NCBI RefSeq assembly: GCF_000765145.1
Contig: NZ_JMGA01000039.1
Coordinates: forward strand, 62,001 to 126,000
Reading direction: 5' to 3'
DNA length: 64,000 nucleotides
Origin: Desulfosporosinus sp. HMP52
GTDB taxonomy: Bacteria; Bacillota; Desulfitobacteriia; Desulfitobacteriales; Desulfitobacteriaceae
The stretch's first letter is position 1, and every line of letters begins with the position of its first letter. Below are positions 8,601-17,523 of the stretch, one piece after another. Below the pieces are notes generated by a model. That model was given only the letters and a program-made list of their open reading frames with translations, searched no databases and was not told where the DNA came from. The translations under genes were made by a program, and so were the position numbers.

Positions 8601-10394
8601 TTATGCAGATATCCGTGTGTTTGGAAGATTCTTAAGTCTGCCATTGTTGGAGGCAATAATATAGATTGCAGCAGCCCAAATCAGAGCAACAATAATAGTT
8701 CCTGCATTGAAGAATCCTCTTTGAGCAGTATAAAGGATTGAGTAACCGAGAGCACCTGGGAGTAAGGCGTAATATGAGAATACAACCAAGGTCTTACGAA
8801 TTACATAACCTTCTTTACCTAAGAGACCAACAACGGCTGCAGCGGCAACAACATTGTGTACGCAGATAACGTTACCTGCAGCACCACCAATGGCTTGTAG
8901 AGCTACAATCCAGGTTGGATCGACTCCGATGCGTTCACCTACTCCGAATTGGAACAAGGAGAACATCATGTTGGAAACAGTGTTACTTCCGGCTACGAAA
9001 GCTCCAAGTCCACCAATTAGGGGTGCAAAGATTGGCCATGCGGATCCGGCTAAGCCAGCAACAGCTTCAGCTAGTACAATCGGCATACTATCGAGACCAG
9101 CTGCGCCACCTTTTGAATTCATGAAAACTTGAACCATGGGGACAGTGAATATAAGGGCTGAACCAGCTCCAAGCATGGTTTTAGCTGAGCCTTTCCATGC
9201 TCTGGCATAGGCTTTGCCATCCATTTTATGCATGAAGAAGGTTATGAGGGAGACTGTAATAAAGACAGTACCTGGTAAATACAGTGGCTGGAAGGAGGCA
9301 GTGATTCCTGTTCCGAAAATTTTAGGCCAGACAACATTCCAGCTCTTAACCCAACCTAAGAAGGGTAAGAAGGAGAGTCTTGTAAGAACGAGGAATAAGC
9401 CAACGAGAACATAAGGCATCCAAGCCATTAAGCCGCTCATTCTAGTCTTAGCAGAGATATCCTTAATCTCGATGGAACCAGTCCAAGAAGGATCCCATTT
9501 TGATTTCTCTTCAAAATCCCAAGCTTCGCCTTTAGGCATGAGGAAGCCATTCTTAGCAGCGGTAACAACAATAGCTAAACCTGTTAGTCCACCTATCATA
9601 GAAGGGAATTCAGGACCGAGTAAGTTAGCAACAGCTAGGTAAGGAATCGTCATGGAGAAGGCGGCAAAAAGTGCAAATTTCCAAATCTTGAGTCCTTCAC
9701 TGAAAGATTTGTTTTTACCAAAGTAACGAGTCATGAAAGCAACAACGAAGAGGGGGATAAAGGCACCGGCAGCAAAATGAAGGAAAGCAACTTTGGTAGC
9801 AATGCCAAATCCGATAAATGCATTCCAGTCAGTATATCCCAAAGATTGAGCATAAGCTTGTAATTCAGGAGTTTTGAGTCCTGTGCTTACTCCAACGAGC
9901 ATAGGTGTTCCGACAGCTCCGAAGGATACAGGAGTACTTTGAATCATCATTCCAGCAACAACGGCAGCCATAGCTGGGAAGCCAAGTCCGACCATCAAAG
10001 GAACAGCAACTGCAGCAGGAGTACCGAATCCTGATGCACCTTCAATAAAGGAACCAAAGAGCCAGGCAACAATAATAACTTGAATTCTTCGATCCGCAGT
10101 AATTCCGGTAAAGCCTCGGCGAATGGCTTGAATTGCTCCACTTTCTTGTAACGTATTTAAAAGAAGAATGGAACCAAAAATAATGTATAACAATGTACCA
10201 GCAGTAATAATTCCGTTAACAGTTGCAGCTCCTACCTGGGCACCAGGGATTTTCCATATAAAAAGTGCTAGTGCTGCAGCTACAAAATAAGAGATCGGCA
10301 TAGCCTTACTTGCAGGCCATCTTAACCCTACAAGAAAGATTGCCACAACTGCGATAGGGAGTAGGGAAAGAACCGCTAATAATCCAGTGTTCAT
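8601..10394 (-). CDS. lldP: L-lactate permease
   Basis: A 597-residue polytopic membrane protein of the LctP family (PF02652), full length. Visible family segments include [25 protein letters not shown] in two halves, [11 protein letters not shown], and near the C-terminus [17 protein letters not shown] and [16 protein letters not shown]. It imports lactate or glycolate with protons. ATG 10394 follows GAGGAGG on the minus strand. It is a single gene with a 0.7-kb AT-rich upstream region. Genes for lactate/2-hydroxyacid oxidation lie 4-9 kb away, which fits lactate use. Confidence 0.93.
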   Translation of the reverse strand: MNTGLLAVLSLLPIAVVAIFLVGLRWPASKAMPISYFVAAALALFIWKIPGAQVGAATVNGIITAGTLLYIIFGSILLLNTLQESGAIQAIRRGFTGITADRRIQVIIVAWLFGSFIEGASGFGTPAAVAVPLMVGLGFPAMAAVVAGMMIQSTPVSFGAVGTPMLVGVSTGLKTPELQAYAQSLGYTDWNAFIGFGIATKVAFLHFAAGAFIPLFVVAFMTRYFGKNKSFSEGLKIWKFALFAAFSMTIPYLAVANLLGPEFPSMIGGLTGLAIVVTAAKNGFLMPKGEAWDFEEKSKWDPSWTGSIEIKDISAKTRMSGLMAWMPYVLVGLFLVLTRLSFLPFLGWVKSWNVVWPKIFGTGITASFQPLYLPGTVFITVSLITFFMHKMDGKAYARAWKGSAKTMLGAGSALIFTVPMVQVFMNSKGGAAGLDSMPIVLAEAVAGLAGSAWPIFAPLIGGLGAFVAGSNTVSNMMFSLFQFGVGERIGVDPTWIVALQAIGGAAGNVICVHNVVAAAAVVGLLGKEGYVIRKTLVVFSYYALLPGALGYSILYTAQRGFFNAGTIIVALIWAAAIYIIASNNGRLKNLPNTRISA

Positions 10395-11078
10395 TTCGAA
10401 ACCTCCTCATATTTTTTTGGATAAATAAAGTATAATTCCTTTTTTCACGATATTTAGTTTAAGCACCAACCTCCTTCTGCAATAGGAACCAATCAGATAA
10501 TCAGAACAGTAGAATGGTTTACCTATCATACCACCTGGCCAAAATGAAACTTAGGGAAGAACGTAGTCTTATATTATACTAAATCAAAAATATTTTCAAT
10601 AAATTGAGTTTATTTTCACTAATGAATAACTAAAAAAAAATATAAGTGTTTTGAAAATATAATCATTGCCGTTGAACTTAAAACAATTGCTTAAGATTCT
10701 GATTTGTGATTCAAATTTCTAGGATTCTCATACAGTTAATATGGTTTAGTTGACGCAGATTGAAGGCGTCGGGGAATCTCGGGAGGGATCAAATTAAAGA
10801 TGTTTTAGGTGTTTCAACATTTTTTGAAGTTAAGCATTCAAACGTTAACTTTGAGTAGAAAAAAATGTAAAATATAGCATATATTGAAGTTAAATCAGTT
10901 TAAATACTAATATATCAGGTAAAATGTATAAATATATTAAGTTAATTGCATTTTAAATCGAGTATAAATATTAATCTAAATAAAGAAAATATTCATCGAA
11001 AATAGGGTTGTAGAATTTTAAGGTACCAATTTTGTATTTAATGTTAACAAGAAAAATAGAAGGGAATAAGAGAATAAT
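10395..11078. other. 684-bp AT-rich intergenic region
   Basis: No convincing coding frame, tRNA or riboswitch seen. It must hold the lldP promoter (minus strand), where TATGAT occurs within the GGTGGTATGATAGG stretch around 10520-10535, and the promoter of the small membrane protein gene. No matching -35 was clear. The part from about 10860 to 11040 is extremely A+T rich. Confidence 0.5.
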
Positions 11079-11357
11079 ATGAATAGATTGATTTTATTGT
11101 TAATAGGAATTGCATTGGCTTCTTCAGGATTAACAATTCTTCTTTGGAAACTATCACTTAAAAAAACCATTAAATATTTGCCAGCGCTTTTATGTCTATT
11201 ATTCGGAATATATTATTTTTATACCGCAAGTAACACTAAGAACATAAATGGATTTGAAGATTTGGCAAGTCTAATCCTATTGCTAATGTTTTTTTCAGGC
11301 TTCGTCGGAGGGGTTGTTACAGGATCAATCATTGATTTTCTCAAAAAGAAATTCTAA
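11079..11357 (+). CDS. Small three-helix membrane protein, unknown function
   Basis: A 92-residue protein with three predicted membrane helices (about residues 2-22, 33-51 and 62-85) joined by lysine-rich loops. It has no recognisable domain. ATG 11079 follows AGAAGGGAATAAG. It is flanked by an AT-rich region and by the MerR-type promoter of the next gene, so it is probably transcribed alone. Confidence 0.6.
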   Translation: MNRLILLLIGIALASSGLTILLWKLSLKKTIKYLPALLCLLFGIYYFYTASNTKNINGFEDLASLILLLMFFSGFVGGVVTGSIIDFLKKKF

Positions 11358-11393
11358 TATTTGAAAACACACTAAAAAATTTGATTTCAGCTA

Positions 11394-11424
11394 TTTACAT
11401 TGTCGTTACGTAAAGGTGTATAGT
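11394..11424 (+). promoter_or_regulatory. MerR-type promoter with 19-bp spacer and palindromic operator
   Basis: TTTACA (11394-11399) and TATAGT (11419-11424) are 19 bp apart, the over-long spacing typical of promoters that MerR-family proteins activate by DNA distortion. A perfect TTACGTAA palindrome sits in the spacer. It lies directly before the merR gene, suggesting autoregulation. Confidence 0.65.
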
Positions 11425-11446
11425 GCATTCATCAGGAGGTGATCAC

Positions 11447-12211
11447 GTGGAATACACAGTGCAAAAATTAAGTCATCTGGCAGGTGTCAGTTCTCGTACT
11501 CTAAGATATTATGACGAAATAGGAATTCTCAAGCCGGCAAGAATTAATTCCTCAGGGTATCGCATTTATGGATCAACTGAAGTGGATCGCTTACAACAAA
11601 TCCTTTTTTATCGAGAGCTGGGTGTGGGTCTGGACAATATTAAAACCATTTTAACGGAACCTGATTTTGACGGACTAAAGGCACTGCAAGTACATCGTGA
11701 GAAACTGCTCGAAAAAAAAGAGCAATTAAATGTGCTGATTGCCAATGTTGAAAAAACAATCGCCTTAAACGAAGGGAGAATTATTATGTCGGATAGAGAA
11801 AAGTTTGAAGGCTTTAAGCAAAAGTTAGTAGATGATAATGAAGCGAAGTATGGACAGGAAATTCGTGAGAAGTATGGAGACGATACAGTTAATAAGTCTA
11901 ACCAAAAATTCAAAGGGATGACTCAAGAACAATACGACGCAATGACAAAGCTTGCTAAAGAGATCAATGAACTGCTGTATGCGGCGTTTAGAACGGGTGA
12001 TCCAGCGGGAGAACTAGCCCAAAAAACAGCAGATTTACACCGAAAGTGGCTATGCTATACATGGGATAGTTATTCAAAAGAAGCCCATGCAGGACTTGCC
12101 CAGATGTATGTGGATGATCCCAGATTTACAGCATACTATGATGAGAAGCAACCAGGCGCTGCGGAGTTCCTGAGAGATGCTATCTTTATTTACACCGGTC
12201 AGAAGGCATAG
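11447..12211 (+). CDS. MerR-family regulator with TipAS-type ligand domain
   Basis: A 254-residue protein. Residues 1-70 are a MerR winged helix (KLSHLAGVSSRTLRYYDEIG, then LKPARI, SGYRIYG). A coiled-coil dimerisation helix with KKEQLNVLIANVEKTI follows. The C-terminal part is a TipAS/antibiotic-recognition domain (KWLCYTWDSYSKEAHAGLAQMY). GTG 11447 follows AGGAGGTGATCAC. Such regulators respond to bulky drugs or peptides and activate efflux genes. An MFS efflux gene lies 340 bp downstream, a plausible target. Its own promoter has the MerR-like spacer. Confidence 0.88.
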   Translation: MEYTVQKLSHLAGVSSRTLRYYDEIGILKPARINSSGYRIYGSTEVDRLQQILFYRELGVGLDNIKTILTEPDFDGLKALQVHREKLLEKKEQLNVLIANVEKTIALNEGRIIMSDREKFEGFKQKLVDDNEAKYGQEIREKYGDDTVNKSNQKFKGMTQEQYDAMTKLAKEINELLYAAFRTGDPAGELAQKTADLHRKWLCYTWDSYSKEAHAGLAQMYVDDPRFTAYYDEKQPGAAEFLRDAIFIYTGQKA

Positions 12212-12480
12212 ATTACAGTTCGTTTCAGGCAGCGACATTCTCAATATCAATTATGAAAAGAATGTTTTAGCGATGATCTTGACTAAGTTTCCCAAATGGT
12301 ATAGCCTTAAATTGGGTTCCTTAAGAAAGGGTGAAGAAAAAGATAATGCGCTACTAATTCTTATTTCCAAAAATGAAATTCTTGTTAATATGACGAGTGT
12401 TTTTCTAGGATAGGATTAGTATGAGCATTTTTAGTTGACAAATGATCGCATCGCTAAAAGGATATATACCTGGGTGTATT
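12212..12480. other. Gap between merR gene and the efflux leader
   Basis: No supported gene. An open frame at 12177-12413 overlaps the merR 3' end, has no ribosome site and no domain. TTGACA at 12435-12440 could be a -35 for the efflux transcript, but no -10 at normal spacing is clear; the nearest is TATATA at a 22-nt spacing. Confidence 0.4.
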
Positions 12481-12493
12481 TAGAGGGTGCGAT

Positions 12494-12508
12494 ATGTTTT
12501 TGTATTGA
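12494..12508 (+). CDS. Putative leader peptide MFLY of the efflux gene
   Basis: ATG TTT TTG TAT TGA with GAGGG six to seven nt upstream. The stop lies 10 nt before a terminator-like hairpin that contains the ribosome site of the MFS gene. Short upstream frames of this kind control antibiotic-resistance genes in Firmicutes by drug-stalled ribosomes. Function here is inferred from position only. Confidence 0.45.
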   Translation: MFLY

Positions 12509-12518
12509 AATGACTATA

Positions 12519-12552
12519 CCTCCTGTCCAAGAATAATGGGCAGGAGGTTTTT
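12519..12552 (+). terminator. Attenuator hairpin that includes the MFS ribosome-binding site
   Basis: CCTCCTGTCC (12519-12528) pairs with GGGCAGGAGG (12538-12547), one G-U pair, 9-nt loop, then TTTTT directly before ATG 12553. The right arm is itself the AGGAGG ribosome site. When folded, the hairpin could both terminate transcription and block translation. Confidence 0.75.
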
Positions 12553-13764
12553 ATGTTAGATTTAATTGGCAATCGACTAGTGCAAGCAATTTTAGGGTCT
12601 GCGCTTTTCTTGCAAATTGGAATATGGGTTAGAAATTTTGCAGTTTTACTTTTTGTGATGGAACAGACAAAGGGTAATGCACTTGCTATTTCGATGATTT
12701 CCGTAGCCGAATATACTCCGATTTTTATTTTCTCCTTTATCGGTGGAACCTTTGCAGATCGTTGGCGTCCAAAGCGAACAATGATTTGGTGTGATATTCT
12801 AAGTGCTATATCAGTATTTGCAGTCTTGGGCACACTGGTATTTGGTACCTGGAAAGCCGTCTTTTTTACGACTATTATATCCGCTATCTTATCCCAGTTC
12901 TCCCAACCCTCAGGTATGAAGCTAATCAAGGAACATTTACCTCCGGAGAGAATTCAAGCTGTAATGTCAATTTATCAAACCATCTTTACAATCTTTATGA
13001 TTCTCGGGCCGATTCTGGGCACCTTTGTTTATCATAAGTTTGGGATTATGGTTTCGATTTCTATTATGGGACTGGCGTTTTTGCTCTCAGCAGGTTCCTT
13101 AACATTCCTTCCTGCAGACAGTGTAAGCGCTCTTCAAAAACCCGTCACAACTCTTCGTCAAGAAATGAAAGCCGGTATTCAGTATGTGCTGGCGAAGAAA
13201 ACTCTGACCCTTTTAGGTCTATGCTTCTTGGCTGCGGGCTTAGGAGGAGGACTTGTTCAACCATTAGGAATCTTTTTGATCACAGAACGACTGGGTTTAC
13301 CAAAAGAGAGCCTGCAATGGCTGATGACCTTTAATGGCTTAGGGATGCTGGTCGGTGGAATCATGGTCATGATTTTTGCAAAAGCAATTTCACCACAAAA
13401 ACTATTGGCCTTTGGGATGTTTATCTCGGCAATCGGTTTAGCGATTTGTGGTTTTTCTACGTTTCCGTGGCTAACCTATTTGGTTCATCTATTAATGGGA
13501 TTAGTCCTTCCTTGTATTATGATCGGCATCAATATGATGATGCTTCAAAACTCAGACAACGAGTTTATTGGAAGAGTCAACGGAATTTTGATGCCTTTGT
13601 ATACTGGGGCTATGGTTTTAACTATGAGCATGGCTGGAGTGCTTAAAGAAATGTTTACATTGGTTGCTATGTATGAAGCGGCTGGAGTTTTGTATATTAT
13701 AGGGTTGCTGTTTTTAGTGCCCTTGTTCAATACTCAGAGTTCCAACAGTTACATTGATAGTTAA
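12553..13764 (+). CDS. MFS drug efflux transporter, MefA-like
   Basis: A 403-residue protein with about twelve membrane helices. It contains the MFS loop motif GGTFADRWRPKRTMIWCD (residues about 60-77) and resembles the MefA-type macrolide-efflux group. It would export hydrophobic drugs in exchange for protons. AGGAGG 5 nt before ATG 12553 is within the attenuator hairpin. A MerR/TipAS regulator lies upstream in the same direction. Drug specificity cannot be read from sequence. Confidence 0.85.
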   Translation: MLDLIGNRLVQAILGSALFLQIGIWVRNFAVLLFVMEQTKGNALAISMISVAEYTPIFIFSFIGGTFADRWRPKRTMIWCDILSAISVFAVLGTLVFGTWKAVFFTTIISAILSQFSQPSGMKLIKEHLPPERIQAVMSIYQTIFTIFMILGPILGTFVYHKFGIMVSISIMGLAFLLSAGSLTFLPADSVSALQKPVTTLRQEMKAGIQYVLAKKTLTLLGLCFLAAGLGGGLVQPLGIFLITERLGLPKESLQWLMTFNGLGMLVGGIMVMIFAKAISPQKLLAFGMFISAIGLAICGFSTFPWLTYLVHLLMGLVLPCIMIGINMMMLQNSDNEFIGRVNGILMPLYTGAMVLTMSMAGVLKEMFTLVAMYEAAGVLYIIGLLFLVPLFNTQSSNSYIDS

Positions 13765-13835
13765 ACGAGGTATAATGGATAAAGACAGTTGGGAATTAAA
13801 TGGGCAAGCAGTTTACTAGATCTGGAGGCTTTATA

Positions 13836-14801
13836 ATGGTTACTGAAGTTTACCCTAACATATTTTTGAACGAAATACCTCTCCCTAAAAACCCTTTGAA
13901 ATCAATTAATAGTTATATCGTAAAATCAGAAAGCAGAAATTTAGTCATTGACACAGGCTTCAATACGCCAGAGTGCCAGAATGAGTTGATGAGGGGTCTA
14001 GAGGAACTAAACCTTGACTTAAAGAAGACAGAGCTACTCATAACTCATATGCATACAGATCATTCAGGTTTGGCCCATGTTCTTAAAGCGCTGGGAGTGC
14101 CAACGGTGTATTTTAGCAAAATCGATGGAGAAATCTCCAATCAAACATCCCAGAGGGATAGTTTTTTTAAATCACTTAATCGACTTCTAGGATTTGAAGG
14201 GGAAAATCCCATAAAATTTGGCAAAGAATTCGGTACTAAAAGGACTGAGCCTCTTGAATACGACCCGTTAAACGAAGGAAATCAACTGATTATTGGTGAC
14301 TATTGTTTGGAAGTCGTAGAGATACCGGGGCATACACCTGGACACATCGGCTTATATGAGAAAAAGCATAAGCTGTTTTTCGGTGGGGATCATATTCTTG
14401 ATGAAATAACTCCGAATATAACCTTTTGGGGATTCGAACAAGATATTTTAGGGACTTATTTCAAGAGTCTAGAAAAAGTACTTGAGTATGAAATCGCTTA
14501 TCTATTCACGGCTCATAGAAAAATCATTAGAGATCACAGAAGAAGAATAAGTGAGCTTTTGCTTCATCACGAAGAACGTCTCAAGGAGATTAGAGCTATA
14601 TTAAGAGATGGACGGAAGACACCTGTTGAAATGGCAGCATCTATGCACTGGGATTTAAGTCATAAGAAATGGGCGGACTTTCCTTCTTCTCAAAAGTGGT
14701 TTGCTTCCGGAGAGGCCTTATCACATTTAGAGCATTTAGTACATACTGGGGATGTAGAAAGGTCAATAGAGGGAGAAGTCCTGCTTTATGGGCTTAAATA
14801 A
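13836..14801 (+). CDS. MBL-fold metallo-hydrolase
   Basis: A 321-residue cytoplasmic protein of the metallo-beta-lactamase fold. The metal motif THMHTDHSG is clear, with later ligands in GHTPGH and GGDH, and a C-terminal DxxHK-like TAHRK. ATG 13836 follows GGAGG at 7-8-nt spacing; 13800 has no site. It is 15 nt upstream of glcD and is the first gene of a four-gene operon with glcD, glcF and larA. This placement suggests a thioester- or lactone-hydrolysing role in hydroxyacid metabolism (glyoxalase II-like), but it is longer than glyoxalase II. Confidence 0.82.
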   Translation: MVTEVYPNIFLNEIPLPKNPLKSINSYIVKSESRNLVIDTGFNTPECQNELMRGLEELNLDLKKTELLITHMHTDHSGLAHVLKALGVPTVYFSKIDGEISNQTSQRDSFFKSLNRLLGFEGENPIKFGKEFGTKRTEPLEYDPLNEGNQLIIGDYCLEVVEIPGHTPGHIGLYEKKHKLFFGGDHILDEITPNITFWGFEQDILGTYFKSLEKVLEYEIAYLFTAHRKIIRDHRRRISELLLHHEERLKEIRAILRDGRKTPVEMAASMHWDLSHKKWADFPSSQKWFASGEALSHLEHLVHTGDVERSIEGEVLLYGLK

Positions 14802-14816
14802 AGGAGGCATTTTAGT

Positions 14817-16208
14817 TTGAGACCTGAGACTATTCAGAGACTAAGTGAAATTGTGGGGAAAGATAATATATACACTGCTCTAGAAGATCTATACTGTTAT
14901 ACTTATGATGCTTCATTTGTGAAGGCAGATCTTAATACAGACTTGGCTGGAGTAGCTGTTTATCCGGGAAGCACTGAAGAAATAGCCCGGATTATTAAGC
15001 TTGCCAATCAGGAAAAAATTCCCATTGTACCACGGGGTGCAGGAACAAATGTCAGTGGAGGATCCGTTTCTTTAGGAGATTGTATAATCTTGGTGCTTAA
15101 GAGAATGAACAAGATACTGGAAATTGATCGCAAAAATTTAATTGCGGTAGTTGAGCCGGGTGTAATTACCGCTCAATTACAGAGTGAAGTTGAGAAAATG
15201 GGACTTTTTTATCCACCTGACCCAGCCAGTCAAGCTTTCTCCACCATGGGGGGCAATGTAGCGGAATGTGCTGGAGGGCCGCGTGGTGTCAAATATGGAG
15301 TAACTAGAGACTACGTCATTGGTCTGGAGGTAGTGCTTCCGTCAGGAGAAGTTATTAACACTGGCGGAAGAACCATGAAAAATGTAACCGGTTATGATAT
15401 GACGAAATTATTCACAGGTTCAGAAGGAACCTTATGTGTAATAACAAAAATTATTGTTAAACTTATTCCTTTACCGGAAGCCAAGAATACTATGATGGCA
15501 GTTTTTCCTGAAATTGCTCAAGCCTGTGAGACTGTCTCTGAAATCATTGCTGCCGGGTTGATTCCGTGTGCCCTGGAATTGTTGGACAACATCTACATCA
15601 GGAATATCGAGGAGTATGCCCAGGTCGGGCTGCCTACCGATGCCGGTGCAGTTCTCTTAATAGAAGTAGATGGAGATTCGGAAATATTAGGGAAGCAAAT
15701 TAGAAAGATAGAGCAAATCTGCAAGGGACTGGGAGCAGTTCAAATACGGATAGCAAGCACACAAATGGAAGCCGAGGAATTATGGCGGGCCCGGCGCTCG
15801 GCCTTCGCTGCGGTATCTAGGCTTAGACCTACCATCATTGGAGAAGATGCTACAGTCCCCAGAAGCAGTATTCCTGCCGCTGTTAGCCGTATTCAAGCAA
15901 TCGCTGCTAAATATGACCTTATAATTGCAATCCTGGGACATGCCGGAGATGGAAACTTGCATGCCACAATCTTAACGGATGAGACAAATGTTGAAGAGAT
16001 GGCAAGGGTCGAAAAGGCGATTAAGGAGATCTTTATTGTCACCGTAGAATTGGGTGGATCCTTAAGTGGTGAGCATGGTATTGGCCGGGCAAAATCTAAA
16101 TTTATAACCTTACAAACCGGTGAAGCAGGACTTGCGGTACAACGTCAAATTAAACAGGCCCTTGATCCACATAATCTTATGAACCCAGGCGTAATGTTTG
16201 GAGCGTGA
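14817..16208 (+). CDS. glcD: FAD-binding glycolate/D-lactate dehydrogenase subunit
   Basis: A 463-residue GlcD-type flavoprotein. The N-terminal FAD_binding_4 domain shows VPRGAGTNVSGGSV (about residues 74-87) and GGNVAECAGGPRGVKYG; the C-terminal oxidase domain has GHAGDGNLHATI and SGEHGIGR. It oxidises glycolate or D-lactate and passes electrons to the Fe-S subunit next to it. It uses a TTG start at 14817, 9 nt after AGGAGG. It overlaps no gene and ends 4 nt before the glcF start. Electron acceptor is probably menaquinone or an electron-transfer flavoprotein. Confidence 0.92.
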   Translation: MRPETIQRLSEIVGKDNIYTALEDLYCYTYDASFVKADLNTDLAGVAVYPGSTEEIARIIKLANQEKIPIVPRGAGTNVSGGSVSLGDCIILVLKRMNKILEIDRKNLIAVVEPGVITAQLQSEVEKMGLFYPPDPASQAFSTMGGNVAECAGGPRGVKYGVTRDYVIGLEVVLPSGEVINTGGRTMKNVTGYDMTKLFTGSEGTLCVITKIIVKLIPLPEAKNTMMAVFPEIAQACETVSEIIAAGLIPCALELLDNIYIRNIEEYAQVGLPTDAGAVLLIEVDGDSEILGKQIRKIEQICKGLGAVQIRIASTQMEAEELWRARRSAFAAVSRLRPTIIGEDATVPRSSIPAAVSRIQAIAAKYDLIIAILGHAGDGNLHATILTDETNVEEMARVEKAIKEIFIVTVELGGSLSGEHGIGRAKSKFITLQTGEAGLAVQRQIKQALDPHNLMNPGVMFGA

Positions 16209-16212
16209 TAGA

Positions 16213-17511
16213 ATGAACCGTTCATTAGAGTCTTGGCAGAATGAAGCTATCCGGTGCATTCGGTGCGGTGCTTGCCAAAATGTTTGCCCTGTTTTTAAGG
16301 AGTTACAAGTGGAATCTACGGTTGCCAGAGGACGAGTTAAGCTTATACGGGGAGTTATAAATAAAGACTTAGATCTTACAGAAGGTTTAATTGATAAAAT
16401 GTCTTTATGCTTAATGTGCAAGGCCTGTGTGGCAAACTGTCCTAGCGGGGTGAAAGTGGACAAGCTTGTGGAAGCAGCTCGCAAAGAGATTACCGAAAAG
16501 AAAGGACTCTCTCCCCTTAAGAACCTAGTCTTTCGCTTGGTATTAAAAAATCGGTGGATATTCGATACGGGCATGCGAACGGGTAGATTTTTTCAAGGCC
16601 TTGTTTTTCGAAAAGGGCCTGAAGGGCAAGGAATGTTGCCCAGAATGTCCCTGGGAATAGATAAGAGGAGACTTCTTTCTCCTCTGGCTCAGAAAACCTT
16701 TAAAAGTTTGTATCCTGAAGTAGTGAACGTCCCGGAAGCAAAAATGAAGGTGGCCTTTTTTACGGGATGTATGATTAATTATATTTACCCAGATACTGGC
16801 CGTGCAGTTATCAATGTTCTTAAAAGAAATGGAGTAGAAGTTAGAATTCCGCCTCTGCAAAACTGCTGTGGTACTCCGGTTCGCATTAATGGGGACTATG
16901 AAACGGCAAAAACAATGGCTAAGGCCAATATCGATGTTCTTCTGAAAGAGAACTATGACTCGGTAGTGGTGGCCTGTGGCACATGTGGTCTGAGCTTAAA
17001 GGAAGAGTATGCTGAATTATTCCAGGATGATCCGATTTATTTAGAAAAGGCCAAGATACTTGGCTCTAGGGTCAAGGATTTTACAGAATTAGTAGTAGCT
17101 CTAGAGGGATTCCAAGATAAAATGGGACATTTACCGTTAAAGGTGACTTACCATGATCCCTGTCACCTTGCTCGAGGGCTAAGAGTAAAAGCTCAACCTA
17201 GGAAAATTATTAGAAGTATCCCAGGAGTGGTTTTTCAGGAAATGGACAAAGCGGATACCTGCTGCGGAAGTGGGGGTTCCTTTAGCTTATATCACTACGA
17301 ACTTTCGACTAAAATCAATGACCATAAAGTCAACACAATCAAAGAGACAGGGGCAGAATTATTAGTAACGGGATGTTCGGCCTGTCGGATGCATATCGCT
17401 GACGGTCTTAACCGACAGGGGATTGCGGTACAAGTGATGCACACGGCACAACTAATCGAGATGGCTTATGAATCTAAGCAGCGAAGGATAACGAAAAATT
17501 TGGGGGTATAG
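16213..17511 (+). CDS. glcF: Fe-S subunit of glycolate/lactate dehydrogenase, GlcF-like
   Basis: A 432-residue protein with two N-terminal 4Fe-4S motifs, CIRCGACQNVCP (about residues 15-26) and CLMCKACVANCP. Two CCG cysteine-rich domains follow, seen at CxxxCC-type NCCGTPVR and TCCGSGGSF. It transfers electrons from the FAD subunit. ATG 16213 follows GGAG at about 9 nt; an in-frame TTG at 16198 overlaps glcD. It is 12 nt upstream of larA. The pair is complete, so the complex should be functional. Confidence 0.9.
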   Translation: MNRSLESWQNEAIRCIRCGACQNVCPVFKELQVESTVARGRVKLIRGVINKDLDLTEGLIDKMSLCLMCKACVANCPSGVKVDKLVEAARKEITEKKGLSPLKNLVFRLVLKNRWIFDTGMRTGRFFQGLVFRKGPEGQGMLPRMSLGIDKRRLLSPLAQKTFKSLYPEVVNVPEAKMKVAFFTGCMINYIYPDTGRAVINVLKRNGVEVRIPPLQNCCGTPVRINGDYETAKTMAKANIDVLLKENYDSVVVACGTCGLSLKEEYAELFQDDPIYLEKAKILGSRVKDFTELVVALEGFQDKMGHLPLKVTYHDPCHLARGLRVKAQPRKIIRSIPGVVFQEMDKADTCCGSGGSFSLYHYELSTKINDHKVNTIKETGAELLVTGCSACRMHIADGLNRQGIAVQVMHTAQLIEMAYESKQRRITKNLGV

Positions 17512-17523
17512 GGGGGAAGGGCC

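Noticed and set aside
12177-12413. 78-residue gene after merR
   Set aside because: Overlaps the merR 3' end in another frame, no ribosome site, no domain or composition bias supporting coding.
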